A stretch of 64,000 bases of DNA from Augochlora pura (Eukaryota; Arthropoda; Insecta; Hymenoptera; Halictidae). A program made the position numbers and the translations under genes. Shown here one piece after another: positions 33,846 to 46,680 of this stretch. The stretch spans positions 6,572,001-6,636,000 of the forward strand of contig NC_135774.1 in assembly GCF_028453695.1 (NCBI RefSeq). Reading direction: 5' to 3'. Numbering within the stretch: position 1 is the stretch's first letter; each line of letters starts with the position of its first letter. Under the pieces are notes generated by a model. It was given only the letters and a program-made list of their open reading frames with translations. It had not been told where the DNA came from and made no database searches.

Positions 33846-36800
33846 GGCAGTTCTATATTTGAAGTTTCCTGAAAATAATATTGTACTTAATGAAATTTAT
33901 AAAGAATTACTTATGGCGTTTGATTTGTACTTAGTTTCTTGGTATTTTATTTTACCTATAATTTACGTTTAAGCTAACGGTAGATTTCTTTGTTTCAACG
34001 CATGTCTGAAATTTGTTTGCATGTAAGTGTTAATTTACGACAATTTTAGAAGCACATTCTACACATTACACCTTCATATCTGTTAAATAAACTAATTTAT
34101 GCTCGACTTCATGGATGCAACTTATACAATTTAAAAGGCAAAATGTACAACTTTAAACAAAGTGGAAAGTATTAACAATTATCACTTAAAATTTTGTATA
34201 AAATTGCCTTCAAGTCTTTGAAGGTGTAGGTTGAAGGAAATCACAGTCTTTCGTTAGATTTAAGCAATTGATCAGCCAATCATTCGATAGATAGATCGTC
34301 AGAGAATAATGGTTCGTGAACAAGTTTAATCACAATCTTGTCCATGAGAGGCTTAATCAAATTTTATTTGAAATAAAAATAACAAATGACTATTTGAAAT
34401 AACTAATTTCGAACTAATGTTTTTATTGCTGTATTTGGAAATGAAAATAACATCGATACATTTGAAACAATAGCAACTTCAAATAATTAATTATTTCCTT
34501 ATATTTTTATTTCAAATGTGAAAAATTAAATTAAATAATCTCCAAAATAACTCTTTCTTCAAAAAATTTATTTTTAATCCTTTTGACTACGATTTCTTTC
34601 ACAACTACGTCAGTTAACACTTATATTTGACTAATAAAGTGCTCCGGGGGGGGGGGGGGGCAGATAATTTATATTTGTTGTTTGACAACCTTTACTTCAA
34701 TGTTTGAACATTGGTAATAGACGGATAAAATTTTATTTCGATTTAAGACTCTTGAATAACATCCATATTTAGTTAGACCATTTTCAAAATCCCCGTAACG
34801 AGTCTGACATGATATTGTAGAAGAAGGGGTTAAAGGTGAAACATTGTTACCTACTGCAATTGAGACTGTAATACACACACGTTTTAACGCAGTACTGATC
34901 AGTATCGTAATGAGCTGCCCGAGAGTGGTCAATTGTGTTCTTTCTTTCCTAAAAGCCTAATCTAGAACAGTATGATCTCTAAAATACTAACATTTACTTT
35001 ATTTTAGAGTAATTTGTATTATTCGGCACCATACTCGGCGGAGTCCATCTTTTGTTTATTAGTATTTTAATCAGCAAACGAGAGAAGTACAATGCTAATG
35101 GTTTCATTAACAAAAACCAACGATAAGAAATATTGATTTTTGAATTTAAAGGGCTGAGTTCATATGAGCCCTCAATATTTGTCGAACACGTCGACGATTA
35201 GTCCCTTTCCTTCTTAACTGCTATCGTTCTTTATGTTCGGAACAAGATAAAGAAATAAAGGATAAGTGTGTTAATTATTGTATCTCTTAATGCGACGACC
35301 AAAGTTTTCCACAAATTAAATGGCAATTATTATAAAATTTTAATTATATGCTGATATCTTTTACATAAGTACGAATTTTTTCACAACTGGATTACGTAAA
35401 GAGTGCAAAATATTTAATAAAATATACAAATAAATTTTCAAGCTATTTACGGTGTTCTAAAAAGATAAAAAGTGTCAGTTACATTATATTTATTAGATTA
35501 TTATTGTATGTTAGTTGCTGAGCCTTTTTTTGGTTACTATGTTTCAATTTCTGTTCACTGACTAGGTACTATGTGTCGTTTTCTGTACACTGATTTAATT
35601 ACTTTGATCAGATCTAGATAAATAATCTTATAAGAAAATGTAAAGGTATGAAATTATTAAATTAAAAACTACATGTATGTATATCTTAAATAAAAAAATG
35701 TATCTAAAAAGTCGATTATATTATTGTTTTTCTGTTATTTAAACGAGTTTTATGAACATAATAGATTATTTTGTTGTTTCGGAAAGTATCATTTTTGTAT
35801 TTGTTTCATCTTCATTACCTACGAGTTTCTTAAGTCTTTTTAACAAGATCAAAGTGAATGCATATCAAACCATTATTAAAAATTTTAAAAATTCGTTTCC
35901 GCGTTTTATAAGTCTTAAGAAATTAAAATTTTTATTCGATTGTGAAAATTACAGTGTTACGAGTCGGGGGCTAAACAGTTGATCATGATCCACGATTCGT
36001 TTCATTAAGAGAGTTTATTAGTTGTGGATGAATTGGTGTTTGTTTCACCATCAGGAACCACAAGAGGAGGAAGGTACAAGGAATTGTTCGAGCGACAAAC
36101 GTTCACCATGGTAGTCTTGATACTAACAACTGGACTTGACAAAAGAATATAAACTAGAAGAATGAATTAGGACGTTACAAGTGTCAAATGTAAAGTACTT
36201 TCGCGTAGCTCAAATTCTGTGTTTTTAGTTGTGACCATTGTAGGCATGAAAACCAACTACACAAGGAGTTCCGCATGACAGTATGGATGTCCACCAAGTG
36301 AACATTGCAATTCTAAACTACGATTGTGACGCAAAATTCGTAATTCAAAATTCTAACGTTCGTCCGGTAGATTTCCCCACGTCACACAGTGATTCGACAT
36401 TATGGACACTCAGAACAAAAGTCGTATCTTCTAATTACTTTGCAACCTAAGTACCTTAACACATATTCGCCGGCATGATGAAAATTCGTCATTTCGCAAA
36501 CAATCACCAACAGCCAAACGACGAAAATTCGTTATTTGTATATTACAGAAAATAATTGATTCTTGTTTTTTTTTTAATTCTAAAGGAATTAAACCGTAAT
36601 TTTTACCAAACAGATTGTTTGGTGGAGGAATCCTGAGTGAACACCTCCGGAACTAATACTCCGCGATATAAACTATCTATCGGGTTGTAAGGCCGATTAC
36701 GCAATGCGACAGAGTGGTTTAGTTCCGCTGTCCGTCTAATTAAAGATGAACAGCTGTTTCCCTTTATTGCGTATAAAGTATAAAATGGATCGCTACAGTG

Positions 36801-38298
36801 ACGCGAAGTCGAACTCGTTAAAGACAGAAGTAATAAGAGAGGACAATGACTGTGCGTTGCTTATATATAGGTCGTTAAACCGATTATACAATTACAATGT
36901 GTCATCGGGCGTCCTAACACAAGGAACCTTTTTTTGTGTCTTTGTGCGCACCTAAACATACCGCGCTAGACGGAGCCTAGCAGCGGCGTACAAAAACTTC
37001 TTCGCAGTGCGTTGACCTGGCAACCGTTGAAATCAGGGTCGCCACAAGACTAAGTTCGATTTGTCGCTATACGAGCGACGATGAATACTTGTTAATAGAA
37101 ATACAGAATCCAGAATACTGAGAAATTTGAATAAGACTGTAAAAGCACCATTCCGTTGTAGGACGGAACACAGATCATTTTAACCAAAGATGGTGTATCA
37201 ATGAAAAATATATGATTTTTAACAAGTTACCTTGATTTATATAGACCATATCATTTCTATAGATAGTGTCAAAAAATTCCGGCATTTTGTGAATGGCGGT
37301 GCAAAAAATTACCGGATGAATATGTGTTAATAATATTTTAAAAAGATGAATCAATTTGTACATACATAATGTACATTTATGTTAAAAGACTGCAATGATT
37401 TGTTTTTTTTTGTTAAATAAAAGGAACGTTTATCAACATCTAGTATTGTCACTTCTTAGAAATGATCAACCAACTAATTTTTATTCGAAACATTTTTTAT
37501 TATGAATAAAACAATATTAAAATAATATTTTATAAAAATCTATTATAACTGATATACATTTATAACTAATACATATTTTAATTTAACAGATTAATATTAC
37601 ATATGATAAGAAATTATGTACGAAAATATTTGCAAAAGTCAGACACGAATAGCATAATATTGATAAGATATTGTTCAGTATTCAATCTGGGAACCTTGTG
37701 GAAGTGCTTCAATCTATTGCTAATATCCACACACAGAAGATTACAAAAACTGTCTAAATCTTTGTTAACTTCTTCTGTGCAATCGTGTAAATAGAATGTG
37801 TTCTGTAAAAAAAAGAGAGACATCCGTTTCTTTCATTAAGCTTCGGCAAGGAAATTTTAATGTCGTGGTTAAAAAGTAGTTTTCTACTGAGATTCTAAAG
37901 CAGGTTGTAACATTTTTTAAAAAAGTTAGTTCAAAGATAATCGAATGTACACATTAGATCCTCAAAGGATGTGTAATTTCGAGCAATAAAACTAAATACA
38001 CGATAGATATTTAAACTATAAAGAATCAAAATAACAAATGTTTAATACCTTCAGTTGAATGATACATTCATATTTACATTACTGTCGTGAACTTTGTATA
38101 AATCAATGTTAGAGAAACGAGCTATGACAAGCAAATTGTTGAGGAAGCAGTGACAAGTAGATCGTTGTGCATACCAACATAAGGTTTTTCCGAATATGAA
38201 AGGCAGAATGGTCGAGAGTGAACATCAGAAAATGTAGAACGAATGAAACAGATCTTTACAGAGTGTTTGCTTCAAGTGGCCTAGTGACTAGTGACCTA
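33846..38298. other. P450 upstream region and intergenic DNA, no gene
   Basis: The P450 5' side begins here; an untranslated first exon could lie within it but I cannot place one. The stretch holds a run of 16 G at ~34647-34662 and a minus-strand open frame at 34669-34932. That frame resembles the remnant at 55.3 kb over ~45 bases. A dispersed repeat copy lies at 36255-36420. The rest is AT-rich with short frames only. Confidence 0.5.
36255..36420 (+). repeat. Dispersed repeat, copy 2 (related to 24525-24690)
   Basis: A diverged direct copy of the 24.5-kb repeat in the same orientation. No termini are recognised. Confidence 0.5.
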
Positions 38299-39938
38299 CA
38301 GGGGTTCAAAAACGTATTCGTACACCTAGTCTTTTTGCAATAACTTTAGACTAAATAATACATAAATAAACAATAAATAATACATAAATAATACATAAAC
38401 AAAAACTATTTCATATAGTCTATTATGTACAAAGATAATGTGCAAATGAAGAATTTCTAATAACGCATAAGAAGATAGTAATGCAAGAAATACAAGAATT
38501 TGAGAACCAAAAAAGTATTCGTACACTTTCAGTTATAATTGAAGGTTTATGATTATTGCAGTACTCTATTGCAATTAATATTTTGTGTGCATTCCTTTAT
38601 CTTCAATAATGGCTTCCAGTCTTCTTGGCATAGATTCCACCTGTTTTTGAGTTGTTTCTTGTGATATTTTTTGCCACTCTTCTAAAATTACTCTTTATAG
38701 GTCCGATTTCTTAGATATTTTTCTTTTTCTTATTTTTATATCCAACACGTGCCATAAATTCTTTATTGGATTAATATCTGGGGACTGTGGTGATGTAATT
38801 AATTGTTTAGGGACATTGTATAATATCCATTCTCGTGTTTTTATTGCTGTATGTTTTGGGTCGTTGTCTTACTGAAAGTGGTAATTTCAATTTAACTGCA
38901 CTTTGTTCTAAAGAGACCCGCGACACCTCGATATATTTTGTGGCATTCATTATCACATCGATAAATGTAATGTTTCCAACACCACTGTAAGCCATACAGG
39001 CACATATCATTACGTTTCCTCCGCCGTGTTTCATAGTTGGTCTAATATTCTTTTGTTGAAGCTCAATATTAGGTTTCCTCCAAACAAATCTCTTCCTATT
39101 TGACCAGAAAATGTTGAATTTAGACTCTTCCGAGAAGATAACACGTTTCCAAAATTCGATGGGTTTATTTACGTACGTTTTAGCGAAACCTAGACGCTTT
39201 TCTTTATTTATATTATTAATATATGGTTTTGTTTTGCATCTCTGACAAACAGTATATTTCAATAGAGTGCAAAATATTTCGTACGGTTTGAGAGCACACA
39301 ATTTTCCCTGAAGTTGACGCGATATCGTTGCATAAAGTTTGAGCACTTACAAATGGATTTTGTGTAGCCTCTTCGTAACTCCGACTCTTTTTTGTAGACT
39401 CCGACGCTCTCTAACTGTAAGTATCCTCGGCCGATCTGCTCGTGGCTTATTTTCTTTGGTTTTCGTTCTCTCATATTTTTTAACAATGCTCTGCATTGTT
39501 GTAAAAGTTAAATTCAGTTCTTTACCAATTTTTCTATAACTTTCCCCACGTTTTCGAAGGAAAATAACACGATCTCGCACCGATATTGGTATTTCACTTT
39601 TCTTCGCTGTCATGATGCCTGTACTGAGTTCAAAGAGGCACTAGAAACACAGTACAGTCCAATGCTACTATGTAAACAAACAGTTGTTTATGTTTTGGTC
39701 AGTATTGCTAGAATACTTGCCTGCTTCTTAAAATTTAGCAGTGGAATTATAAGTGTACGAATACTCTTTTTACTGTTAAATATTTGTATTTCTTGCATTA
39801 TTTTTTTGTTATGTGTTCATAAAAACTTTTCATTTGCACATTATCTTTGTACATAGTAGGCTATTAATCGAAATAGTTTTTGTTTGTGTAAAGTTATTGT
39901 AAAAAAACTAGGTGTACGAATACTTTTTTTACTCACTG
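38299..39938 (-). mobile_element. Tc1-type transposon, 1.64 kb
   Basis: The left end after TA reads CAGGGGTTCAAAAACGTATT and the right end, read inward, CAGTGAGTAAAAAAAGTATT. Inverted repeats with the shared CGTACACCTAGT block extend ~55 bases. The transposase is on the minus strand. The right flanking TA has mutated to CA. Confidence 0.88.
38571..39613 (-). pseudogene. Tc1 transposase pseudogene (38.6 kb)
   Basis: It begins MTAKKSEIPISVRDRVIFLR and SYRKIGKELNLTFTTMQSIV (first helix-turn-helix), then RPRILTVRERRSLQKRV. After frameshifts come KRLGFAKTYVNKP and WKRVIFSEESKFNIFWSNRK. This has Glu at the place of the first catalytic Asp. KHGGGNVMICACMAYSG follows. The second catalytic segment appears only in a shifted frame. 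A C-terminal piece with MPRRLEAIIEDKGMHTKY ends near 38571. Confidence 0.87.
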
Positions 39939-40845
39939 CAGTCCTGTGTAGCCGAAAGATAGAGCGTGGGTGAATGAAAGGGAAATAAGGAAAGAAAGAG
40001 AGAGAGTGAGAGAGCAAGAATGAGATACAGTGGAAGAGAGTGTATGTAAGAGAGAGAATAGTGAGATAATAAGGAAAAAGGCTGGGAGAGTGGAAGGGCC
40101 GACGAGAGAGGTCGAGGCATTCGGAAAAGAACTGTCACCCTGCAAACCTGTGGGTTATCGTAGTCGTTGTTGTTGTGTTGCCGTCGTTACGTATTGTCGT
40201 TGCCGTTGTGTTGTTGCGTGGTGTCGTTGTTGCGTATTGTTGTTAGGTTGTTGTTGTTGTTGAGTATTGTCGTTGTGTTGTCATAGTTATCACCGTTGTT
40301 TTTATTTTATTCATTTATTGTTATAAACCGTACGAAGCCGCTGTCCGACATCGCTAATAAACTATTACTGTTATAGTTATCCTACGTCGTTTGTGTCGTT
40401 TATATAATACCACGGAGTTTTGTGGTATTTTCAAATAATAATCCTACACTAACGTATTTCCTGAGTGTTGAGGGTCACTTTTTTGTTCTTTGTTTTCAAT
40501 TACGTAGGAATAAAGACTCTAGATTGCAATTATAGTACAACAAAAAGAAAAATATTGATTTTTCGATTTTTTTCCATTGTTCAAATCACTGTGCGCCAGC
40601 CTGCGAGTCATCCTACACGCACGTTGCTTTACGTAGTTGATTTTGATGCATGCAGTGGTTGTGACATACATACTGAGAAATGTGGTAAGATCAGAATTAA
40701 TAACTTAAGCGCGATTCTATTCGATACACACTCGGGTGTAGATTCTAGAATACTGAATACTGCCATTCTAGATTCTGAATACTACCTTTTAACATCCGAG
40801 AAAGGTTTTGATCGTCTGGCTTAATTATAAAAAAGTTATTGCGTT
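39939..40845. other. Low-complexity region: GA-rich then GTT-rich
   Basis: GA-rich sequence (39960-40110) is followed by GTT/GTCGTT trinucleotide-rich sequence (40150-40310). A 119-codon open frame at 40465-40824 shows no domain. I regard this as non-coding microsatellite-derived DNA, possibly an LTR or UTR remnant. Confidence 0.5.
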
Positions 40846-41174
40846 TTAACCACTTCGGTATGGCGCGCATCGGCCACGAAATTGTGCCCACAGCCGGCAC
40901 TCACCATTCGCATTCTACTTCGTGCATCGACAGTGAATCCGTTTTGCTCTTTTACAGATCTTTGACGAGAAAAGCTTATTTATGTGTATTTCTGGACGTA
41001 AACACTGCAATTGTAGAGATAAGGCAAAACTTCTTGGCAGTCGACTATAGTCGACTATAGTCGATGCTCGGCCGTGTGCGTTCATATCACGGCCGTCGAC
41101 TATAGTCGACACTCGGCTGTGCGTGTTCATCTGTGGCCGTCGACTATAGTCGACGCTCGTACCGAAGTGGTTAA
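40846..41174. mobile_element. piggyBac-type MITE, 329 bp, TTAA-bounded
   Basis: TTAA lies at both ends (40846-40849 and 41171-41174), with 11-bp perfect inverted ends CCACTTCGGTA. TTAA duplication and short inverted ends starting with CC are the marks of the piggyBac superfamily. No coding sequence is present, so it is a non-autonomous element. The right half contains repeated palindromes (see next entry). Confidence 0.9.
41040..41157. repeat. Palindromic GTCGACTATAGTCGAC repeats within MITE
   Basis: The perfect 16-bp palindrome GTCGACTATAGTCGAC appears at the start, middle and end of ~45-base tandem units; the first unit has an extra half copy. The units also share CTCGGCCGTGTGCGTTCAT-like sequence. 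These subterminal repeats could be transposase-binding sites; that is inference. Confidence 0.9.
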
Positions 41175-41209
41175 AGGATGAACGAATACTTTGTATTCAT
41201 TATTATGTA

Positions 41210-41802
41210 CACTCGCCTCTAAAAGTATTAGTATTCTCTTTAAAACGCACTGTATTTTTTAAAACTTGGATAAACAGCTAGAACTTTTTCTTAATGATAG
41301 TGGAGCTAAACTTTTTCATCTGAATCTATAATGAAAATTTAAGAAATGCGTTTTGTAGATTTCGGTAACTTATACGAATGCTAAAAATTTCATCGAAATT
41401 GGTTACCTGAGAGTCATGCTACAAGTGTTAAAATATTTTTAAACCTGCAGATTTCTGACAGTTGTAGATCGAAAGTGTTAAAACTCGAGATAAAACTGAG
41501 ACTCTCTGATCTTTAATTATTTACAGCTTCCATCGTAGTTAACCAACTTCGATGACATTTTCAGCATGTATATAACTTACTGATGTTTAAAAAACGCATT
41601 TTTTAAATTTTCGTTACAAACTCAAATAAACGTGCTAAAAAGCATGAGCTCTTTTATTTTTAAGTTTAAAAAGAAACATTATAGACATTGTCCAGTAGAT
41701 TATTCCCACTATCATTAAGAGAAAGTTCTAGTCGCTTAGTCCACGTTTTAAAATAGTATTGCGTTTTAGTGAGTATGCTAATACTTTCGGAGGAGAATGT
41801 AG
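41210..41802. mobile_element. Foldback MITE, 593 bp, TA-flanked
   Basis: The left end after TA reads CACTCGCCTCTAAAAGTATT and the right end inward CATTCTCCTCCGAAAGTATT. The inverted repeats continue for ~110 bases to GAACTTTYTCTTAATGATAG, and much of the centre also pairs. Related, less complete copies lie at ~44340 and ~46130. TA flanks suggest Tc1/mariner-type mobilisation. Confidence 0.85.
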
Positions 41803-42765
41803 TAAATAAATCTGGTGTAAACATGTATCTAGTAGTAAATATGTGGATACTGTAAATAGAACTGTGGATAGAAGTAATGCTAGTTTACCTACGATATTGC
41901 GTGTTTGCGTGTACGAGCAGCGTGTTCCTAGTCTAGGAGAGGATTTAGAAATGTAAACACGTTTGTCCCTAATTGTATTAATACCGTGAAAGCAGAACCA
42001 GTGGACGTATAAAGTCCTAAGCTCCACTACAAAATTCTTGACAGATCGACACGTAACAATGTCGAATAACTTGAATTTTTTTGAGATGTTAGAGAAACTA
42101 GTTTAGTAGATAATGTTTAAAGAATTAGCAAAAATAAGAAATTCACGTTTTTAACGTTATATTATTTAAATTATTGAAAATATTTATAATATTTTAAACA
42201 TTATATGGGTCAATTTTTAAAAGGTTATTCGGTTTTAAAAGGTATCTCAATATTTAATAAGTAACTGTACAGGGTATTAAAAAAAGTAGAAGTATCTATT
42301 CAATAAAAAACAATGTAAGGAAAATGTAAAATTCACTCTTATTAGTTTTTCAAAGCCAAAATGTTGCAAATTTATATCCAATGCATTGCGTTCTACCTCT
42401 GTTAGAACTAAATTAGAAACCTTGGGTGGCTGTAGAGGTATGGTTGTTTTTTAAGACGATGAAAAAGCGATACCTACATTGCAAAAAATAACAACCTTTT
42501 GACCTTGAAAAAATCAGTCTAAGCGAATTTTGCAATGTCTTTTTACATAGTTTTCCACTAAATAGGAAGTATAGAATCATCTATCACAATAGTGACATTT
42601 ACTTCCTTTACACCCTGTACATAATAAAAGATTAAATGAATAAATATTACTTTCAAGTATATAAATGGAATTAGTATTCTAGTTCCTGTGAAACAAAAAA
42701 AACACCAAGATTTAATGTTATTACCAACATTATTCTTCATGTTTTATTTATCATCCACGAGTGTA
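41803..42765. other. No gene seen
   Basis: AT-rich DNA with a short stretch near 42060-42110 that resembles the ends of the neighbouring foldback family. No coding sequence is supported. Confidence 0.45.
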
Positions 42766-43285
42766 AAAATACATGAAAATGCATTTCTCACCATGAGTAG
42801 GCAATTTTAGTAATGTACTTGACACTTATAGTTTGTTGTGATGATGTACTTGAATGTGGATTCCATAAAGACACTGTTAATGCAGGACGATCGTTTACTA
42901 TACACGTAAGATGCTCGGAAACAGAATGACGCATGTGCACAAGATCGGTATCTTTGTTTAGGTTATGTGGGTAATCCAGCGATCCTCATTATCAACACAG
43001 TTAAATAAACAGTCCTTCACATTATAGTCTCCAATTTCGACATAGAAAGTCACCGTTTTTAATTTGTGAGAAAATTCTTTTCCTTGTAGTTAATATATAT
43101 CACTTAACAAGTTTATTATAAAATAGACTACAAGAAAAATTTGTTCTCACAGATTAAGAACGATGAATTTCTATGCCAAAATTAGAGGCAATAATGCAAG
43201 GAATTGTTCTTTTTGAAATTGTAAGTCTAAACTATGTTAGTAAAATGCGTACTCATGGTGAGAAATGTATTTTCATGTCTATCTT
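42766..43285. mobile_element. MITE with ~45-bp inverted repeats
   Basis: The left arm contains ACATGAAAATGCATTTCTCA and CCATGAGTA near 42770-42800. The right arm near 43240-43285 carries the inverted counterpart with few changes. No coding sequence lies between them. Confidence 0.7.
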
Positions 43286-44330
43286 CGATTCCCCGAACTG
43301 ATCGATCACGATAAAAAGAAACGTAGATTGAATGTATCGATAAGTGGTATTGACAGATGGATTTTCTGATAATCGTACACTGAGAGGCTAAAATTGATAT
43401 TTATAGCGCCATTAAAATTAATTCGTAGACAAGAAAACAAGACTTAATTACTAATACAATTATTCTAACAAATAAAGTATGCAGCAATTATAATGATAAA
43501 TCGATACTCGACAACATCTAATTTAATTTTGATGTAGGTTAATGTGTCACTTCATAAATCCGTTTATATTTTATTCTGGTTTTTCAGAAATAATATCCTA
43601 CCTTTACTATATTTGTTACGCCTTTATTATTTCATATGTAGTAATGAATTAGTTATATTTAATGAATAGTTATATTTATTTACGAAACGTTTACAGTCGA
43701 AGTTACTCTATGTTAAACAATCTTAAAAAGACTCATGTCTGGACAGTTAATTGATTCTTACCTTGATCAACTCTTATGTCATCGCTACACGATAGGAGAT
43801 ATGATGAAAGAGAACTTGTTAGTTGTGCGTTCGGAAGGAATCTGATGATTTGAGGAAAAACGATGTATAGATATAGATTCAATCTTGTGTGGTGGGGGTT
43901 TAGGAATTGTAAGGGCGGCTAGTATAGTAAAGTCAGTGTTTTGAAGATGACGTAGCCAGGCAAATGTTCGAATATGATGCAGCACGAACAGAGGTGAAGA
44001 AAGAGACAGAATTTGAGAATGAGTCACGAGTGAAATTGTTTGTAGAAGATTTTGAGATGTTTGATAAGAAGAGAGTGAAATAAGGTTGGTACACAAACAT
44101 AAATCATCATCGTTAAAGTAAGAATAATAATACCAATAATAGTAACAACAGGAAAAAGAAGGAGAAATCTGATTAGAAGTAAAGTAGTGGGGTAGAATAT
44201 AACAACATAGTGTACAGTTACTTGATCTTGAGCCTAACATCACGGAATAATTTCGTTGATTGTAGAATAATAGATAATTTATATACAATCATCATGTTGT
44301 GGATCAGGTGGGCACCGTGTAAAGCAAGAT
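43286..44330. other. No gene supported
   Basis: The minus strand is open for 167 codons at 43785-44288 (rich in Ser, Tyr and Leu) but has no domain, no splice context and low complexity. I treat it as a chance frame. The rest is AT-rich. Confidence 0.45.
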
Positions 44331-44339
44331 AATTTTTCT

Positions 44340-44870
44340 AAAATTGCTCCGAATTTTTTTAAGAAAGTAGGATTAGTTTAACAGACAATGCAGAAACAAT
44401 TTTGGAAATACTGCATTTGGATGGAATTATAAAAAGAAAATAAAAACTCATGTTTTTAAACTTTTTTATTCGTGTGATAACGTAATGATCATATTTTTAT
44501 TTCATCGAAATTGATTAACATTGCCACGAGCTGCAAAAAAATTTCACGATTTTCGACCGGAAACTGTAAGAGTCCCAGAAATTTTATCATGTATCAGTTA
44601 TCTTCGTATCAATCGCTTTTGATGAAATTTCATCATACTATACATATATAAGTTACAGACATATAAAAAATGCTTCATTTGAATTTTCGTTACATGCACA
44701 AATGGAAAAGTTGAAAAACATGATTTTTTAATTTTCTTTGCCATTTTATCGAATTGCTAATTTTGCAACAATTTGTTACACGTTACATACAGCCTAGCAA
44801 ACTAGTCCTTCTAACTTCTCAAAAACGTTTTGGTCTAATTTTAGAAACGTTATTTTGTTTTAGAAGAAGC
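44340..44870. repeat. Diverged copy of the 41.2-kb foldback family
   Basis: It shares the central blocks of the family (TTTTCGTTACA, ATCGAAATTGATT, GAAATTTCATC in inverted arrangement) with the copies at 41210 and 46130. The termini are eroded. Confidence 0.6.
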
Positions 44871-46120
44871 CAACGCATATTTGTTCACGGTTGTATATTA
44901 GACAATTTATAATCAGACACAAATATATAATACATATAATACATGTAGTTACATTAAACTTACGTCATAATAGTATTCTCTATAATGTTTATTTGACGTT
45001 CTACTATTCTATCACTCTTCTCTGCACTTTTATGAGAAGTTTTGTTTTGGCAAGGGAATGGCTTATATTATGAACATGTATTGTGGTACAATTTATTTCG
45101 AAAATATTGAATTATTAAAATTTTAGGAGATTGGCATATTTATGATACGTACTACACGTCATATTGCATAAAAACAATTTATCTCAATTAATTTTCTCTT
45201 AAATACTAGAGTTACTAGCAAGACACAAGAAATCAGTCAATATATAGGTTTGCACAGAAAGAGCAAGTCATCTGAGTTAGCTATCGTATAAGTGCCAATA
45301 ATTACAGCTAAGACAGTTTTAGAATGGCTTGTGAAAACGGACATGTCTAAACGCGTAGAAGAAGGATAAGAAGAATAGAACCTACTGCGTATAATTCATC
45401 TGTGTCTACACCCATTAACATAACACAATGAGTTCTAGGAATAAAAAGATCAAATACTAAAATGTCGCCTAACATCAAGTCGAAAAAGAAATAATTAGAC
45501 AATACCTTAAATTCCGATGGCTGGTTCAGGTAATGAATTTTCTTGCACAGTATCAGAACAAAAATTAATAGTTTGTACTTGAACACTTTTCCCACTAGCG
45601 ATGCCTTCGAATAGATTTCTAAGATCAACAATAAAGAACCTCTTAATACATTGTTTAATAGTGATCAATTGTAACGCAACAAATTATTCCAACTAACACA
45701 ATTGAAATTATTTCGCATTAATATTAAATAGCACACGCGAAGTTTCTCCAGTTATTAAACAATTTACTATGAAGTTCGCAGTTGTTGATCTTTAATAAAC
45801 GCTGGACAACTAAACAACAGTCGGTATGTGAAGTGTTAATATATGAGATGAAATTCTCCCAAATTGTCAGATTCCTTATCGAGTAGAGATAAACGTGTAA
45901 TAAACGTTCTCGTATAGTATACGAGACATAAGTACACAGAAGAACGGGTATCTAGTGTCTGGTGGGGATGCTGAAAGAACCGAGCCCCAGCATCGTCATA
46001 ATAACGTTGTACACTCACCGTGGAAAGTAGATGAGAAAATTTTCAAACGGAATAACTTCTTTAAGATTGATCCAAGTGACTTAAACTTTTTTAGATTGCA
46101 GACGGGATACCTTCCTAAAC
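44871..46120. other. No gene seen
   Basis: AT-rich intergenic DNA with short open frames (for example 45347-45631 on the minus strand) lacking any recognisable domain. Confidence 0.45.
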
Positions 46121-46129
46121 AATGACTAC

Positions 46130-46680
46130 ATTACTTTTCTTTTACATGTTGTTATTACTTGAAATGACGAAAAAATAAGAGACTCATATTTCTTCAATTT
46201 TTTTACCTAAGCTTATAATGAAAATTAAAGAATGCATTTTATAGATCCTTGAGACTTAAATGTGTACTGAAAATTTTATCGAAATTAGTTGACCTTGATA
46301 GAAGCTGCAAACAATTAAAGATTGTGAAATTCGTAATAATTGTCGGAACTCTGCAGTTTTCAAAATCTTCCAACACTTGTAACTTATATAAAACTTGAAT
46401 AAAACCGATTTCAATGAAATTTTCAGCGTACATACAAATTGTCGAGATCTACAAAATTTTTAAATTTTTAAAATTTTCCTTATAAGCGCAGATAAAAAAG
46501 TTAAGAAACATGACTTTTAAAATACTCTTTTTGTCATTTTAAATAATAGCTAAATTTCAAAATGTAGGCAGCACAGTGATTGTTTAGGAAACTAGTCCCT
46601 CTGATCATCTAAAAAATTTCTAGTGATTTTGACCAATTATTAAAAAAGTTAAACTTATTAAAAGTAATCTTTTAACATAC
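46130..46680. repeat. Diverged copy of the 41.2-kb foldback family
   Basis: The blocks AAATTTTATCGAAATTAGTT and GATTTCAATGAAATTTTCAG lie in inverted arrangement, as in the intact copy at 41210. It ends near AAACTAGTCCCTCTGATC, a block also seen at ~44810. Confidence 0.6.

Noticed and set aside
40465..40824. 119-codon open frame before the TTAA MITE
   Set aside because: No domain and no support; surrounded by low-complexity DNA.
41040..41157. CRISPR-like array (repeated palindromes with spacers)
   Set aside because: Only three units, the intervening sequences are themselves related, and the array lies inside a piggyBac-type MITE in an insect genome.
43785..44288. 167-codon open frame on the minus strand
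   Set aside because: Low-complexity composition, no domain, no splice or promoter context; looks like a chance frame in AT-rich DNA.
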